From NCBI GenBank assembly GCA_019307665.1, contig JAFDJC010000153.1, positions 1-14,537 on the forward strand: a DNA stretch of 14,537 nt. Reading direction: 5' to 3'. The translations under genes were made by a program, and so were the position numbers. The notes under the pieces were generated by a model, which saw only the letters and a list, made by a program, of their open reading frames with translations, was not told the DNA's origin and ran no database searches. Positions 1-7,338 of the stretch are shown one piece after another. Numbering within the stretch: position 1 is the stretch's first letter; each line of letters begins with the position of its first letter. The DNA is from Deltaproteobacteria bacterium. GTDB taxonomy: Bacteria; Desulfobacterota; Desulfobacteria; Desulfobacterales; SURF-7.

Positions 1-1
1 T

Positions 2-1204
2 AATTCAGAAGGATCCCAGGGACTGCTTGCCATTAAATCCGGTGTCAGAAAAAAATACCCGCCCTATACAATATCCCTTGCCGATATTTATGATTATGAA
101 ATGCCAAAGTCAGAGATTGACCGAATTTTTGGATTTTCTATTCTATTTTGCTGGGGGTGGGATGAACAGAAAATCGCCCCGCCACTTGGATATGGAAATG
201 GTCTTATGGTATGGCCGTACAGGAATAGCCTTCATTTTATGCAGGACCAGTGTCTGAGAAAAAATGACGGACCTGTTTTCAATCTGAAACGTGCCTTTAA
301 AATATATCATGAGACGATTACAAGTAAGCTTCCATGGTGGCGGGACGATGTGGCACCCAGAATCAAGCTCAGGGCAAGAATGTGGGAAGGGTTTGAAATA
401 TTTGTCGGCTTGAATAAAGCCCTCCGGGAAATGCCCAATTATACTGACGGAATGCTTCTCATTGGTGATGCGGCAGGACTTGAAAATACCGAGCTGTGTG
501 ATGGCGTCCCCACGACCTGGTTTTCTGCAGAAATCGCAGCAGATGTAGCAATAGAAGCAGTGATAAAAAACGACCCGTCAGCTGATTTCTTGTCCAAGTA
601 TAACGACCGTATAAAAGCCCATCCGATTATTCAATGGGCGATCACAGCAACCAGCCGGTACAACCTTCGGGAAGCCCAGAAAACCCATGATATTAAAAAA
701 CTCAGACATCTTGTTCACAGGGGATGGGGGTTAGGTGCTTTTGTACACGCAAGCACACCGCTTATGCAAATTTTTCTTGAACATATAAAAAATGACCCTT
801 CGATTATCGGCAAATGGATACGAATGTATCTCAGGTATTATTATAATTGGCATCATGAACGTTTTGGAGACGAAGGGAAACCTGTCACCTCCTCCAGCTT
901 CCTTTCTAAAAGCAATAAAAATAAAGGCATTCTATCGGTAAGTTTGAAGTTAATGGACCTTACACTTAAGGTATGCGGCCCGGCAATAAAAAAGACAGCC
1001 GGCTTTCTGCTTCCTTTTTCCTCATCTGCCAATAGTCTGATGCAAAAACTGCTCCCGCTTCTTGAACCAATATATCTTTTGCTTATCAAGCTTCTGTCTC
1101 CGATAACGGAACCTTTAAGCCGTATGGCTGTCAACATAGTGACAGATTGTGAGCCTTCGGTTTTTGAAGATTCAGACAAAAAGGGAAAACAGCAAAATGA
1201 ATAA
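2..1204 (+). CDS. FixC-like FAD-dependent oxidoreductase, 5'-truncated by window edge
   Basis: The frame is open from base 2, so the N-terminus (including the Rossmann FAD motif) lies outside the window; 400 residues are visible. Around visible residues 152-170 the stretch LLIGDAAGLENTELCDG matches the second FAD-binding segment (GDAAG) of the FixC / geranylgeranyl-reductase / ETF-quinone oxidoreductase superfamily. The downstream gene is a FixX-like ferredoxin overlapping it by 8 bp, which is the usual arrangement for an ETF:quinone oxidoreductase split into flavoprotein and ferredoxin. The inferred role is passing electrons from a flavoprotein donor towards the quinone pool at the inner membrane. 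After the catalytic part comes an unusual tail of about 100 residues that is rich in hydrophobic and basic residues (LLPLLEPIYLLLIKLLSPI near the end) and could be a membrane anchor. The exact substrate is unknown. An internal ATG at 101 is not the true start. Confidence 0.8.
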   Translation, partial: NSEGSQGLLAIKSGVRKKYPPYTISLADIYDYEMPKSEIDRIFGFSILFCWGWDEQKIAPPLGYGNGLMVWPYRNSLHFMQDQCLRKNDGPVFNLKRAFKIYHETITSKLPWWRDDVAPRIKLRARMWEGFEIFVGLNKALREMPNYTDGMLLIGDAAGLENTELCDGVPTTWFSAEIAADVAIEAVIKNDPSADFLSKYNDRIKAHPIIQWAITATSRYNLREAQKTHDIKKLRHLVHRGWGLGAFVHASTPLMQIFLEHIKNDPSIIGKWIRMYLRYYYNWHHERFGDEGKPVTSSSFLSKSNKNKGILSVSLKLMDLTLKVCGPAIKKTAGFLLPFSSSANSLMQKLLPLLEPIYLLLIKLLSPITEPLSRMAVNIVTDCEPSVFEDSDKKGKQQNE

Positions 1205-1466
1205 AAGAGTAGCAGAGTTCCCCGGCGTGAAATGGATCAAAAATGCGGGCAATTTCATCAAGATTATTCCGGAAAAATGCTCAGGCTGTGGAAACTGCAT
1301 AAAAGTCTGCCTTGGGCAATGCCTGGAACTCAAGGATGGTTCAGCCCATGTTAAAAGTCTTGATACGTGCATGGAGTGTGGCGCCTGCTGGTATGTCTGC
1401 GATGAAGAAGCAATTATCTTCTCCTGGCCACCTGGCGGAACCGGTTTCAAAACCGACTGGGGCTAA
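1197..1466 (+). CDS. FixX-like 2x[4Fe-4S] ferredoxin
   Basis: An 89-residue protein starting at the ATG that overlaps the end of the flavoprotein gene (8-bp overlap), which indicates translational coupling. Two cysteine motifs are visible: CSGCGNCIKVC and CMECGACWYVC, each C-x2-C-x2-C-x3-C, giving two [4Fe-4S] clusters in a bacterial ferredoxin fold. The C-terminus WPPGGTGFKTDWG resembles the aromatic/glycine-rich tail of FixX and of the ETF-QO ferredoxin domain. Neither motif is followed by the proline common in clostridial ferredoxins, which also fits FixX. Inferred role: electron transfer partner of the adjacent FixC-like protein. An in-frame ATG at 1149 lies deep inside the upstream gene and is rejected. 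It converges with the rhomboid gene, leaving only 14 bp and no visible terminator hairpin. Confidence 0.85.
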   Translation: MNKRVAEFPGVKWIKNAGNFIKIIPEKCSGCGNCIKVCLGQCLELKDGSAHVKSLDTCMECGACWYVCDEEAIIFSWPPGGTGFKTDWG

Positions 1467-1480
1467 ACGGATGCCATTGA

Positions 1481-2341
1481 CTATCCTACTGCCTGCATCC
1501 ATGAGAATGTTAACGTACCGAGCGTAATCATAATACAGATATACTGGTAAATAGAAGCAAGCGGTCGATCAATGATCACAGAATACCCTATTCCTATGGC
1601 AAGACCTGCGCTAAAACCGAAAAGGTGCGCCATAATATCGGTATATTCCCCTGCCCCGAGAAAAGCCAGCAAAGCAAGACCGCATGCAAGGGGAAGCCAC
1701 GCACTTTTTTTCCAGTCAGACTGTTTTGATCGATTCATGAATTGATATCCGGACAATATACCGACCGCCCCGAAAACAGCGGTCGAGGCACCAATGGAAA
1801 CATGCCCGGTCTGGTAAAAAAAAGCGTTCATCAAATTACCTGCCATACCGCTTGCAAGTATCATCAACCACCCGGCGCCCCAGCCCGTTATTCCACAAAC
1901 TGCCGTGCCAAAAAGGATGATACCGAAAATATTACCGGCAAGATGAGCTGCATCTCCGTGAAAAAGAAGGGCCGTTGCGGTTCTGTAATATTCTCCATGA
2001 ACTATTTTAGATGCAGATGCGCCGAAACTTTCAATGAATATTTTAAAACCTTTTCCACTGTCTGCCACGATATAAACAACGACTAACATTACGGCTGCCC
2101 ATACACCGGATAAAGTCTTCATAAAAAAATCGTCGGCAATACCGTCCGGTTTATGTTCAGCCCTATTTTCGTTCATGTACTCGGCAAGAACGGTTAATGC
2201 TTTTTCGGTATCATCATCTTCAACAATAATACTCCATCGGTCCCTGTTTTTCTCAGTTTCAAAGGATATCCCTGCAGATGCGAGAACTGCTGTGAATGTG
2301 TTCACCTGGTTTTCTGTAAGTCCGTTACAGAGTTTAAACAT
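1481..2341 (-). CDS. Rhomboid-family intramembrane serine protease
   Basis: A 286-residue membrane protein. Residues 1-62 form a soluble alpha/beta segment similar in style to the small N-terminal domains (DUF2007/GlpG-like) that precede some bacterial rhomboids; from about residue 76 there are six or more hydrophobic segments. Rhomboid signatures are all present: GEYYR (116-120), H128-x4-H133-x3-N137 in the TM2 region, the catalytic serine S186 in GASTAVFG, and the catalytic histidine H239 in AHLFGFSAG. The Ser-His dyad is therefore intact and the enzyme should cleave transmembrane substrates inside the bilayer. The gene lies 9 bp downstream of the UbiA-like gene on the same strand, so both are probably cotranscribed. 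The natural substrate cannot be read from the sequence. The ribosome-binding site before ATG 2341 is weak. Confidence 0.92.
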   Translation of the reverse strand: MFKLCNGLTENQVNTFTAVLASAGISFETEKNRDRWSIIVEDDDTEKALTVLAEYMNENRAEHKPDGIADDFFMKTLSGVWAAVMLVVVYIVADSGKGFKIFIESFGASASKIVHGEYYRTATALLFHGDAAHLAGNIFGIILFGTAVCGITGWGAGWLMILASGMAGNLMNAFFYQTGHVSIGASTAVFGAVGILSGYQFMNRSKQSDWKKSAWLPLACGLALLAFLGAGEYTDIMAHLFGFSAGLAIGIGYSVIIDRPLASIYQYICIMITLGTLTFSWMQAVG

Positions 2342-2350
2342 TAATAATCT

Positions 2351-3244
2351 TTAACCCAGGAACAGGCCGATTGCAACAAGTAGCGGCGTGGTGACATTAA
2401 TTATTACGTTCATACCCATATAGGGAATCAGCTTTTGGATATCTTCAGCATGCCTGTAAGCACCAACGCATACAAATAGTGCTGGAATAAAAGTGATGAG
2501 CCCCAACAGGCTGTAGCTCGGCAAATACTGTAAATCAACGCCATAAATGATCGACAAATAAGTTAAAAGTATAAAGCTGGTATAAATAAAACTGCTCTTT
2601 CTCCTGCCGGCAACACCGGGGAAATGGCTTCTGCCTATGCTTTTGTCCGCTTCAGCATCGGGAAACTGATTTAAAAGAAGCAGATTGCTGACAAGAAAAA
2701 ACGGAACAAGGGAGGCAAAAAAAGCGGTCATGGAATACTCTCCTGTGAGGACAAAATCAGTTCCCATAACCATGAGCGGCCCAAAACCTATTCCCGGAGC
2801 GAACAGACACAGCATACTGTTGCGTGTAAGCAATGGTGTGTATCCGATGATAATCAGAAGTCCGAAAACACCCAAAGGCAAAAGCGCAGGACCGCTGACA
2901 AACAAAAAAAACAGCCCTATTAAAGCTGTAATAATTAATGTTACAAGTGCCGTTATTAATGCATGTCGCGCAAACTCCGGCCTCTCCGGGAGAGCACCGC
3001 TTCCGCCACTGAAAGGAGTACGCTCTGTTTTATAGTCCAAGCCGGTTTTAAAATCGAAATACTCGTTAAATGCATTTACACTGATATGTGCTGAAAAAGC
3101 CCCGATTAAAGCCATTATAAATCGAAAATAACTCACCTGTCCTGATGTCCAGATTGCGGTTGAAAGTCCCAGCACAACACATGCCGGCGTCAAAATAAGA
3201 AATGGAAGACGCATTGGGCCCAAAATGTATTTTAATGTAGTCAT
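2351..3244 (-). CDS. UbiA-superfamily prenyltransferase (MenA-like)
   Basis: A 297-residue integral membrane protein with about eight to nine hydrophobic segments. Both aspartate-rich Mg-prenyl-diphosphate motifs of the superfamily are visible: NEYFDFKTGLD (N60, D64, D70) followed by RTPFSGGSGALPE, and NQFPDAEAD (N192, D196, D200). The RTPFSGGSG extension is typical of the MenA-like branch that prenylates dihydroxynaphthoate or related aromatic acceptors. Inferred reaction: transfer of a polyprenyl chain to an aromatic or other hydrophobic acceptor in the inner membrane. No other menaquinone gene is visible here, so I do not assign menA. It is the first gene of a two-gene unit with the rhomboid protease (9-bp gap). 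Transcription starts from the divergent region shared with the exonuclease gene. Confidence 0.88.
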   Translation of the reverse strand: MTTLKYILGPMRLPFLILTPACVVLGLSTAIWTSGQVSYFRFIMALIGAFSAHISVNAFNEYFDFKTGLDYKTERTPFSGGSGALPERPEFARHALITALVTLIITALIGLFFLFVSGPALLPLGVFGLLIIIGYTPLLTRNSMLCLFAPGIGFGPLMVMGTDFVLTGEYSMTAFFASLVPFFLVSNLLLLNQFPDAEADKSIGRSHFPGVAGRRKSSFIYTSFILLTYLSIIYGVDLQYLPSYSLLGLITFIPALFVCVGAYRHAEDIQKLIPYMGMNVIINVTTPLLVAIGLFLG

Positions 3245-3285
3245 AGTTTACGCTGCCTTTCGCCTGTGAATAATTACCTGTCTAA

Positions 3286-3314
3286 AAAGTACATGTTTCT
3301 AATTTATCCGTCAA
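3286..3314 (-). promoter_or_regulatory. Possible promoter of the UbiA/rhomboid unit
   Basis: On the minus strand a TTGACG hexamer (3309-3314) is followed after 17 bp by TACTTT (3286-3291). The -35 is one base from consensus, the -10 is weak, and the position (about 42 bp upstream of the ATG) is sensible. Assigned from pattern only. Confidence 0.3.
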
Positions 3315-3343
3315 TATTTTACAATTATATTTTTCGACCATTT

Positions 3344-3377
3344 TTTTCGATAAGGCTAATCCGGAAATTATCGAAAA
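3344..3377. repeat. 10-bp perfect inverted repeat in the divergent intergenic region
   Basis: TTTTCGATAA (3344-3353) and TTATCGAAAA (3368-3377) are exact reverse complements separated by 14 nt. Neither strand has a T-run directly after the hairpin, so it does not look like an intrinsic terminator. It could be an operator between the two divergent units. A second compact palindrome, AATCAAG-T-CTTGATT, lies at 3388-3402 and overlaps the proposed -35 of the exonuclease promoter. Confidence 0.5.
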
Positions 3378-3396
3378 CCAGACTTTCAATCAAGTC

Positions 3397-3425
3397 TTGA
3401 TTTGAGTCAGGGCCTATGGTAAATT
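3397..3425 (+). promoter_or_regulatory. Possible promoter of the exonuclease III gene
   Basis: TTGATT (3397-3402), a 17-bp spacer, then TAAATT (3420-3425): each hexamer matches 4 of 6 consensus bases. The -35 is embedded in the 3388-3402 palindrome, which would make it an obvious target for a repressor. Pattern-based only. Confidence 0.35.
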
Positions 3426-3441
3426 TTATCAATTCTTCAAC

Positions 3442-3469
3442 CTTCAACTTGCCTTCAGACTTCAACTTG
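3442..3469 (+). repeat. Short direct repeat in the exonuclease leader
   Basis: CTTCAACTTG occurs at 3442-3451 and again at 3460-3469 (18-bp period), ending 11 bp before the most upstream possible ATG (3481) of the exonuclease frame. Function unknown; it may be a chance duplication or a binding site. Confidence 0.4.
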
Positions 3470-3522
3470 TTGATAATAACATGAACGTAATTAAAAATTC
3501 TTTTGATACGCGGAAAATGAAT

Positions 3523-4311
3523 ATGGCAAAAAAAACTATCCGGCTTGTTTCATGGAATGTTAACGGGCTCAGAGCAGTGGTGAAAAAGGATTTTATTCAA
3601 TCCATAAGGCGACTTGATGGGGACATCGTTGCACTTCAGGAGACAAAGCTGCAGGAACACCAGCGTACAAATGAAATGATCGATTTAAATGGCTACCAGT
3701 CGTACTGGTCCTATGCATCCACAAAAAAAGGATACAGCGGGGTTGCCGCCTATTCCCGAATGGAACCCGAACAAGTTCAAACCGGCATTGGAATAGAAAA
3801 ATATGATAATGAAGGACGAATCCTTGAAATGGATTTTAAAGACTTTATTTTTTTCAACATTTATTTTCCTAACGGCCAGATGAGCGAAGAACGCCTTCAG
3901 TACAAGCTTGATTTTTATAAGGACTTTTTTGAATATACAGACCGACTTAAGAAAAAAGGACGTAGCCTTATCATAACGGGTGATTTCAATATCGCCCACA
4001 ACGCTATTGACCTCAAGCACCCCAGGGCAAATAAAGACCGTTCAGGGTTTTTACGCATTGAAAGGGACTGGCTGGACCATATTGTTAAAAATGGCTATGT
4101 GGACACTTTCCGTTATCTTTATCCTGAAACCGTAAAATATTCCTGGTGGAGCTATCGTTTTAACGCAAGAAAAAATAATGCGGGTTGGCGGATCGATTAC
4201 TTTTTCGTAACTCGGGACATTATTGAAAAGGGCTGGATCAAAGATGCCTTTATCGATAATGATGTTTTTGGATCTGACCATTGCCCGGTTGGGTTGGTGC
4301 TGGAATTTTAA
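3523..4311 (+). CDS. xth: Exodeoxyribonuclease III (AP endonuclease, Xth/ExoA family)
   Basis: Acts in base-excision repair: incises DNA at abasic sites and removes 3'-blocking groups, with 3'-5' exonuclease activity. All signature motifs of the Mg-dependent EEP nuclease fold are present (numbering from the upstream ATG at 3481): SWNVNGLRA with N26, LQETKL with metal ligand E54, NIYFPNG with Y128, GDFNIAH with D168/N170, WRIDYFF with D239, and GSDHCPVGL with the D266/H267 pair. The frame is open from ATG 3481 (276 aa), with further ATGs at 3517 and 3523. I prefer 3523 (262 aa) because family members begin only a few residues before the SWNVNG strand and a GGA lies about 8 nt upstream; residues added by the longer starts match nothing conserved. 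It stands alone between the divergent UbiA gene and the thiamine operon. Confidence 0.93.
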   Translation: MAKKTIRLVSWNVNGLRAVVKKDFIQSIRRLDGDIVALQETKLQEHQRTNEMIDLNGYQSYWSYASTKKGYSGVAAYSRMEPEQVQTGIGIEKYDNEGRILEMDFKDFIFFNIYFPNGQMSEERLQYKLDFYKDFFEYTDRLKKKGRSLIITGDFNIAHNAIDLKHPRANKDRSGFLRIERDWLDHIVKNGYVDTFRYLYPETVKYSWWSYRFNARKNNAGWRIDYFFVTRDIIEKGWIKDAFIDNDVFGSDHCPVGLVLEF

Positions 4312-4363
4312 ATGTAAGTTTTTCACACCCTAAACACCAAGCAGAGATATTATTTTTAACAAT

Positions 4364-4392
4364 TTGACAAAATAAAGCTTTACATATATTTT
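4364..4392 (+). promoter_or_regulatory. Promoter of the thiamine operon
   Basis: A perfect TTGACA (4364-4369) is followed after 17 bp by TATTTT (4387-4392); with a 15-bp spacer TATATT is also available. A second option is TTTACA (4379-4384) with TATATT (4401-4406) at 16 bp. Either would start transcription just 5' of the TPP aptamer in a very AT-rich stretch. Confidence 0.55.
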
Positions 4393-4416
4393 AAAGTATA
4401 TATATTATATTTCAAC

Positions 4417-4507
4417 AAGCTGGGGGAGCCTTTTGGCTGAGAGGAATCTGTTGATCGACCCCTCGAACCTGATGCAGTTCATGCTGCCGTAGGGAAGCGG
4501 ACCAACA
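4417..4507 (+). promoter_or_regulatory. TPP riboswitch (THI element) aptamer
   Basis: The conserved THI-box blocks appear in order: a GGGGGAGCC 5' block, GGCTGAGAGG, ACCCCTCGAACCTGATGCAG, and the 3' block GCTGCCGTAGGGAAGC. GCT (4419-4421) can pair with AGC (4496-4498) to close the P1 stem. It sits directly upstream of thiS, which is the expected place for a thiamine pyrophosphate sensor. Binding of TPP should stabilise P1 and favour the terminator that follows, shutting off the operon when thiamine is plentiful. Confidence 0.95.
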
Positions 4508-4526
4508 ACTAACATAATGGATAACT

Positions 4527-4556
4527 GGTCTGCCCCAAAAGGAGCGGGCCTTTTTT
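4527..4556 (+). terminator. Riboswitch-controlled intrinsic terminator with antiterminator partner
   Basis: GGTCTGCCCC (4527-4536), loop AAAA, GGAGCGGGCC (4541-4550) pair with one mismatch and two G-U pairs and run straight into TTTTTT (4551-4556): a classic Rho-independent terminator. GCGGACC (4497-4503), the 3' edge of the aptamer, can instead pair for 7 bp with GGTCTGC (4527-4533), which is the left arm of the terminator. That alternative pairing uses the P1 3' strand, so TPP binding and antitermination are mutually exclusive. This is a transcriptional OFF switch. Confidence 0.85.
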
Positions 4557-4572
4557 ATTTCAGGAGCTTTAA

Positions 4573-4779
4573 ATGGACATTATCATAACAGTAAACGGCA
4601 AAAAAGAAGCCATTAAAGAGAATACACAAATTTCTGATTTCCTTGCATCAAAAAAATTGAGCCCCGACAAGGTTGTTGTTGAATACAATCTTGACATTCT
4701 GAACAGGGAAAATCTTGAAAATAGTGTTCTAAAGGAAAATGATATTCTCGAAATATTACGGATTGTCGGTGGAGGTTGA
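4573..4779 (+). CDS. thiS: Sulfur carrier protein ThiS
   Basis: A 68-residue ubiquitin-like (beta-grasp) protein ending in GG, with the family-typical start MDIIITVNGK and tail LEILRIVGGG. The terminal glycine is adenylated by ThiF and converted to a thiocarboxylate, which donates sulfur to ThiG for thiazole formation. It has three terminal glycines where GG is usual. A good Shine-Dalgarno (AGGAG, 4562-4566) lies 6 nt before the ATG, immediately after the riboswitch terminator. First gene of the operon; thiG follows after 6 bp. Confidence 0.95.
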   Translation: MDIIITVNGKKEAIKENTQISDFLASKKLSPDKVVVEYNLDILNRENLENSVLKENDILEILRIVGGG

Positions 4780-4785
4780 GAAATA

Positions 4786-5559
4786 ATGGATGACTTATTT
4801 GAAATAGGTGGCAAAAAACTGAAAAGCCGACTGATTACAGGCACAGGCAAATACTCGTCAGATGCGCTTATTCCTGACATTATCAGTGAATCCGGATCCC
4901 AGGTTATTACCGTTGCTTTACGAAGAATAGATTTTGACTCTGAAACCGACAATATTCTGGACCGTATTCCTGAGCATGTTCAGCTCCTTCCGAACACATC
5001 GGGCGCAAGAAATGCAGCCGAAGCAGTAAGAATCGCAAAACTTGCCCGTGCTGCCGGATGTGGAAACTGGATTAAAATAGAAGTAATATCCGACAATAAG
5101 TACCTGCTTCCTGACGGATTTGAAACCGTTGAGGCGACAAAGGTCCTTGTAAAGGAAGATTTTATCGTTCTGCCTTACATAAGCCCTGACCTGATGGTTG
5201 CGAAAAGACTTGAAGAGGCCGGTGCTGCAGCTGTAATGCCGCTTGGCGCTCCCATCGGCACCAATCGCGGCCTTAAAACAAAGGAACTGGTCAAAATTCT
5301 TATTAATGAAATTGATCTGCCGGTTATCGTGGATGCCGGTCTGGGAAAGCCAAGTCATGCCTGTGAAGCAATGGAGATGGGTGCAGATGCCTGCCTTGTG
5401 AATACTGCGATAGCCGGCGCAAATAATCCCGGCGCAATGGCAAGGGCTTTTGGTAAAGCTGTTCAGGCCGGAAGAGAAGCGTTTCTTGCAGGGCCGGGAG
5501 CGACATCCGAGCGTGCCTCAGCCTCATCCCCGCTGACCGGTTTTCTGAATGAGCCATAA
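4786..5559 (+). CDS. thiG: Thiazole synthase ThiG
   Basis: 257 residues, the normal family length. It condenses deoxyxylulose 5-phosphate, dehydroglycine (from ThiH here) and ThiS thiocarboxylate sulfur into the thiazole phosphate. Visible signatures of the TIM barrel are SRLITGTGKY (14-23), the Schiff-base lysine K97 in NWIKIEV, MPLGAPIGTNRG (151-162), VDAGLGKPSHA (182-192) and NTAIAGANNP (206-215), the phosphate/substrate loops. Cytoplasmic; acts in complex with ThiS and ThiH. The 6-bp gap to thiS and the 27-bp gap to thiH support cotranscription. Nothing is missing. Confidence 0.96.
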   Translation: MDDLFEIGGKKLKSRLITGTGKYSSDALIPDIISESGSQVITVALRRIDFDSETDNILDRIPEHVQLLPNTSGARNAAEAVRIAKLARAAGCGNWIKIEVISDNKYLLPDGFETVEATKVLVKEDFIVLPYISPDLMVAKRLEEAGAAAVMPLGAPIGTNRGLKTKELVKILINEIDLPVIVDAGLGKPSHACEAMEMGADACLVNTAIAGANNPGAMARAFGKAVQAGREAFLAGPGATSERASASSPLTGFLNEP

Positions 5560-5586
5560 CAAATGAAGGTATAAAGAAAAGCTGAT

Positions 5587-6705
5587 ATGAGTTTCTTTCA
5601 AACATGCTTAAAGTACGATGATTTTCAACCGGATACTGTTTTAGGACAGTTTGGTAAAAAAGATGTCGAACAAGTACTTAACAAGGAAACCTTAAAAGGA
5701 GATGATTTCTTAGCGCTTCTGTCACCTGCCGCGGAATACTTTATCGAGGAGATGGCTCAAAAAGCGCATAGGCTTACCGTGCAGCAGTTCGGCAAAGTGA
5801 TTCAACTCTACACACCGATGTACCTTTCTAATTTTTGCACAAACCATTGTCTGTACTGCGGCTTCAACAGCAAAAATAATATTTTTCGAAAGCAGCTTTC
5901 CCCTGAAGAAGTAGAAATTGAAGCTGCTGCGATAGCAAAAACAGGCCTTAAACATATCCTGATCCTTACAGGCGGAGCCCGGAAAATTGCCACGCCTGAA
6001 TACATTAAAAGCTGTGTCAAAATTATTTCTAAGTATTTTAAGTCGATCTGCATTGAAATTTATGCACTTGAAACAGAAGAATACGCAGAACTGATTGAAG
6101 CGGGTGTGGATTGCATCACAATCTACCAGGAGACATATAACACCGGACTGTATAAATATCTTCATCCAAAAGGCCCTAAACAAAATTTCCAGTATCGTCT
6201 TAACGCACCGGACAGAGCCTGCAAGGCCGGTATAAGATCTGTAAATATCGGCGCTCTGCTGGGGCTTGATGACTGGCGCAAAGAAGCTTTCCTGACAGGA
6301 CTTCATGCGGAATACATCCGGCACTACTTCCCTGAAGTAGAACTCGGCATCTCTTTACCCAGAATCAAACCTCATGAAGGTAGTTTTCAACCACCTCATG
6401 TTGTAACGGATAAAAACTTTGTACAGATCATGCTTGCATTCCGGCTTTTTCTTCCCAGGGCCGGCATTGCAATATCCACCAGGGAGCCTGCAGTACTTCG
6501 GGACAATATTATCAGGCTGGGGGCAACGAAAATGTCAGCAGGCTCTTCAACAAAAGTTGGCGGCTGGACAACCGGCGATAACAATACCGGACAGTTCGAC
6601 ATTTCCGACCACAGGACCGTTCAGGAAATAAAGGAGCAGATATGCAAACTTGGATATCAGCCTGTGTTTAAAGACTGGCAGCCTATATTTAAGGAGGCTC
6701 TATAA
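5587..6705 (+). CDS. thiH: 2-iminoacetate synthase ThiH (radical SAM)
   Basis: 372 residues. A radical SAM tyrosine lyase that cleaves tyrosine to dehydroglycine (2-iminoacetate) and p-cresol, the oxygen-independent replacement for ThiO, consistent with an anaerobe. The cluster motif C84-x3-C88-x2-C91 (NFCTNHCLYCGF) is intact. Later family blocks are also visible: ISLPRIKPHEG (255-265), STREPAVLRDN (297-307) and GATKMSAGSSTKVGGW (312-327). One oddity: the SAM-binding glycine-rich strand reads ILTGGARK (126-133), where I would expect the acidic residue of the usual TGE pattern. The gene is otherwise complete. The thiF start codon follows after only 3 bp, and the thiF Shine-Dalgarno (AAGGAGG, 6691-6697) lies inside the end of thiH. 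Confidence 0.95.
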   Translation: MSFFQTCLKYDDFQPDTVLGQFGKKDVEQVLNKETLKGDDFLALLSPAAEYFIEEMAQKAHRLTVQQFGKVIQLYTPMYLSNFCTNHCLYCGFNSKNNIFRKQLSPEEVEIEAAAIAKTGLKHILILTGGARKIATPEYIKSCVKIISKYFKSICIEIYALETEEYAELIEAGVDCITIYQETYNTGLYKYLHPKGPKQNFQYRLNAPDRACKAGIRSVNIGALLGLDDWRKEAFLTGLHAEYIRHYFPEVELGISLPRIKPHEGSFQPPHVVTDKNFVQIMLAFRLFLPRAGIAISTREPAVLRDNIIRLGATKMSAGSSTKVGGWTTGDNNTGQFDISDHRTVQEIKEQICKLGYQPVFKDWQPIFKEAL

Positions 6706-6708
6706 CTC

Positions 6709-7338
6709 ATGAATGCTTTTGAAAAAGAAATTCAAGTTCATGTCGGAAGTAAAGCGCTTGAAAAGATTCAGGCGGTACAAGTCGGCATTGCAGGTGCCGG
6801 AGGTCTTGGATCAAACTGTGCCGCCAACCTGACCCGCTGCGGATTCAGGCGGTTTACAATTGTCGATTTTGACAATGTAGAGTTTTCAAACCTGAACAGG
6901 CAATTTTTCTTCAGCAACCAGGTGGGAAAGCCCAAAGTAGATATGCTCAAAGAAAACCTACTTGCAGTCAACCCTGACCTTGAGTTGAATATCTTTGCCA
7001 AAAAAATAGACCGGGACAATATAAACGATTTTTTTGATGCGTGCGATATTATTGTCGAAGCATTTGATAGCGCAGAAGCTAAAAAAATGATCATCGAGGC
7101 CTACGCGGGTTCGGAAAAACTTATGGTTTCCGCATCAGGAATCGCAGGATGGGGAAAAAGCGATGATATAAAAATTCATCGTGCAGGCAAAAACTTTTTT
7201 CTTATCGGAGATCTGATTTCCGAAACAACAGCAGAACTTCCGCCGATTTCACCCAGAGTCAACATCGCCGCGGCAAAACAGGCAGATGTTATTTTGTCTC
7301 ATATTCTTGGCTCAAACACCCAGGAAATGGAGATATAA
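6709..7338 (+). CDS. thiF: ThiS adenylyltransferase ThiF (short form)
   Basis: 209 residues. Activates the ThiS C-terminus with ATP, the E1-like first step of sulfur transfer. The nucleotide-binding motif GAGGLGS (29-35) and the E1-family block FDNVEFSNLNRQFF (54-67, including N61, N63, R64, Q65) are clear. It lacks the CxxC zinc motifs of ThiF/MoeB of the enterobacterial type and stops at about 200 residues, matching the short ThiF subfamily found in clostridia and deltaproteobacteria. The gene is tightly packed: 3 bp after thiH, and its TAA directly abuts the thiE ATG. An alternative, a MoeB-type enzyme, is less likely given the operon and length. Confidence 0.93.
   Translation: MNAFEKEIQVHVGSKALEKIQAVQVGIAGAGGLGSNCAANLTRCGFRRFTIVDFDNVEFSNLNRQFFFSNQVGKPKVDMLKENLLAVNPDLELNIFAKKIDRDNINDFFDACDIIVEAFDSAEAKKMIIEAYAGSEKLMVSASGIAGWGKSDDIKIHRAGKNFFLIGDLISETTAELPPISPRVNIAAAKQADVILSHILGSNTQEMEI

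Noticed and set aside
853..1179. Minus-strand frame of 108 residues opposite the FixC-like gene
   Set aside because: Antisense shadow with no motif or ribosome-binding site.
5722..6324. Open frame of 200 residues on the minus strand inside thiH
   Set aside because: Fully antisense to a well supported gene, cysteine/phenylalanine-rich with no recognisable motif; a shadow frame.
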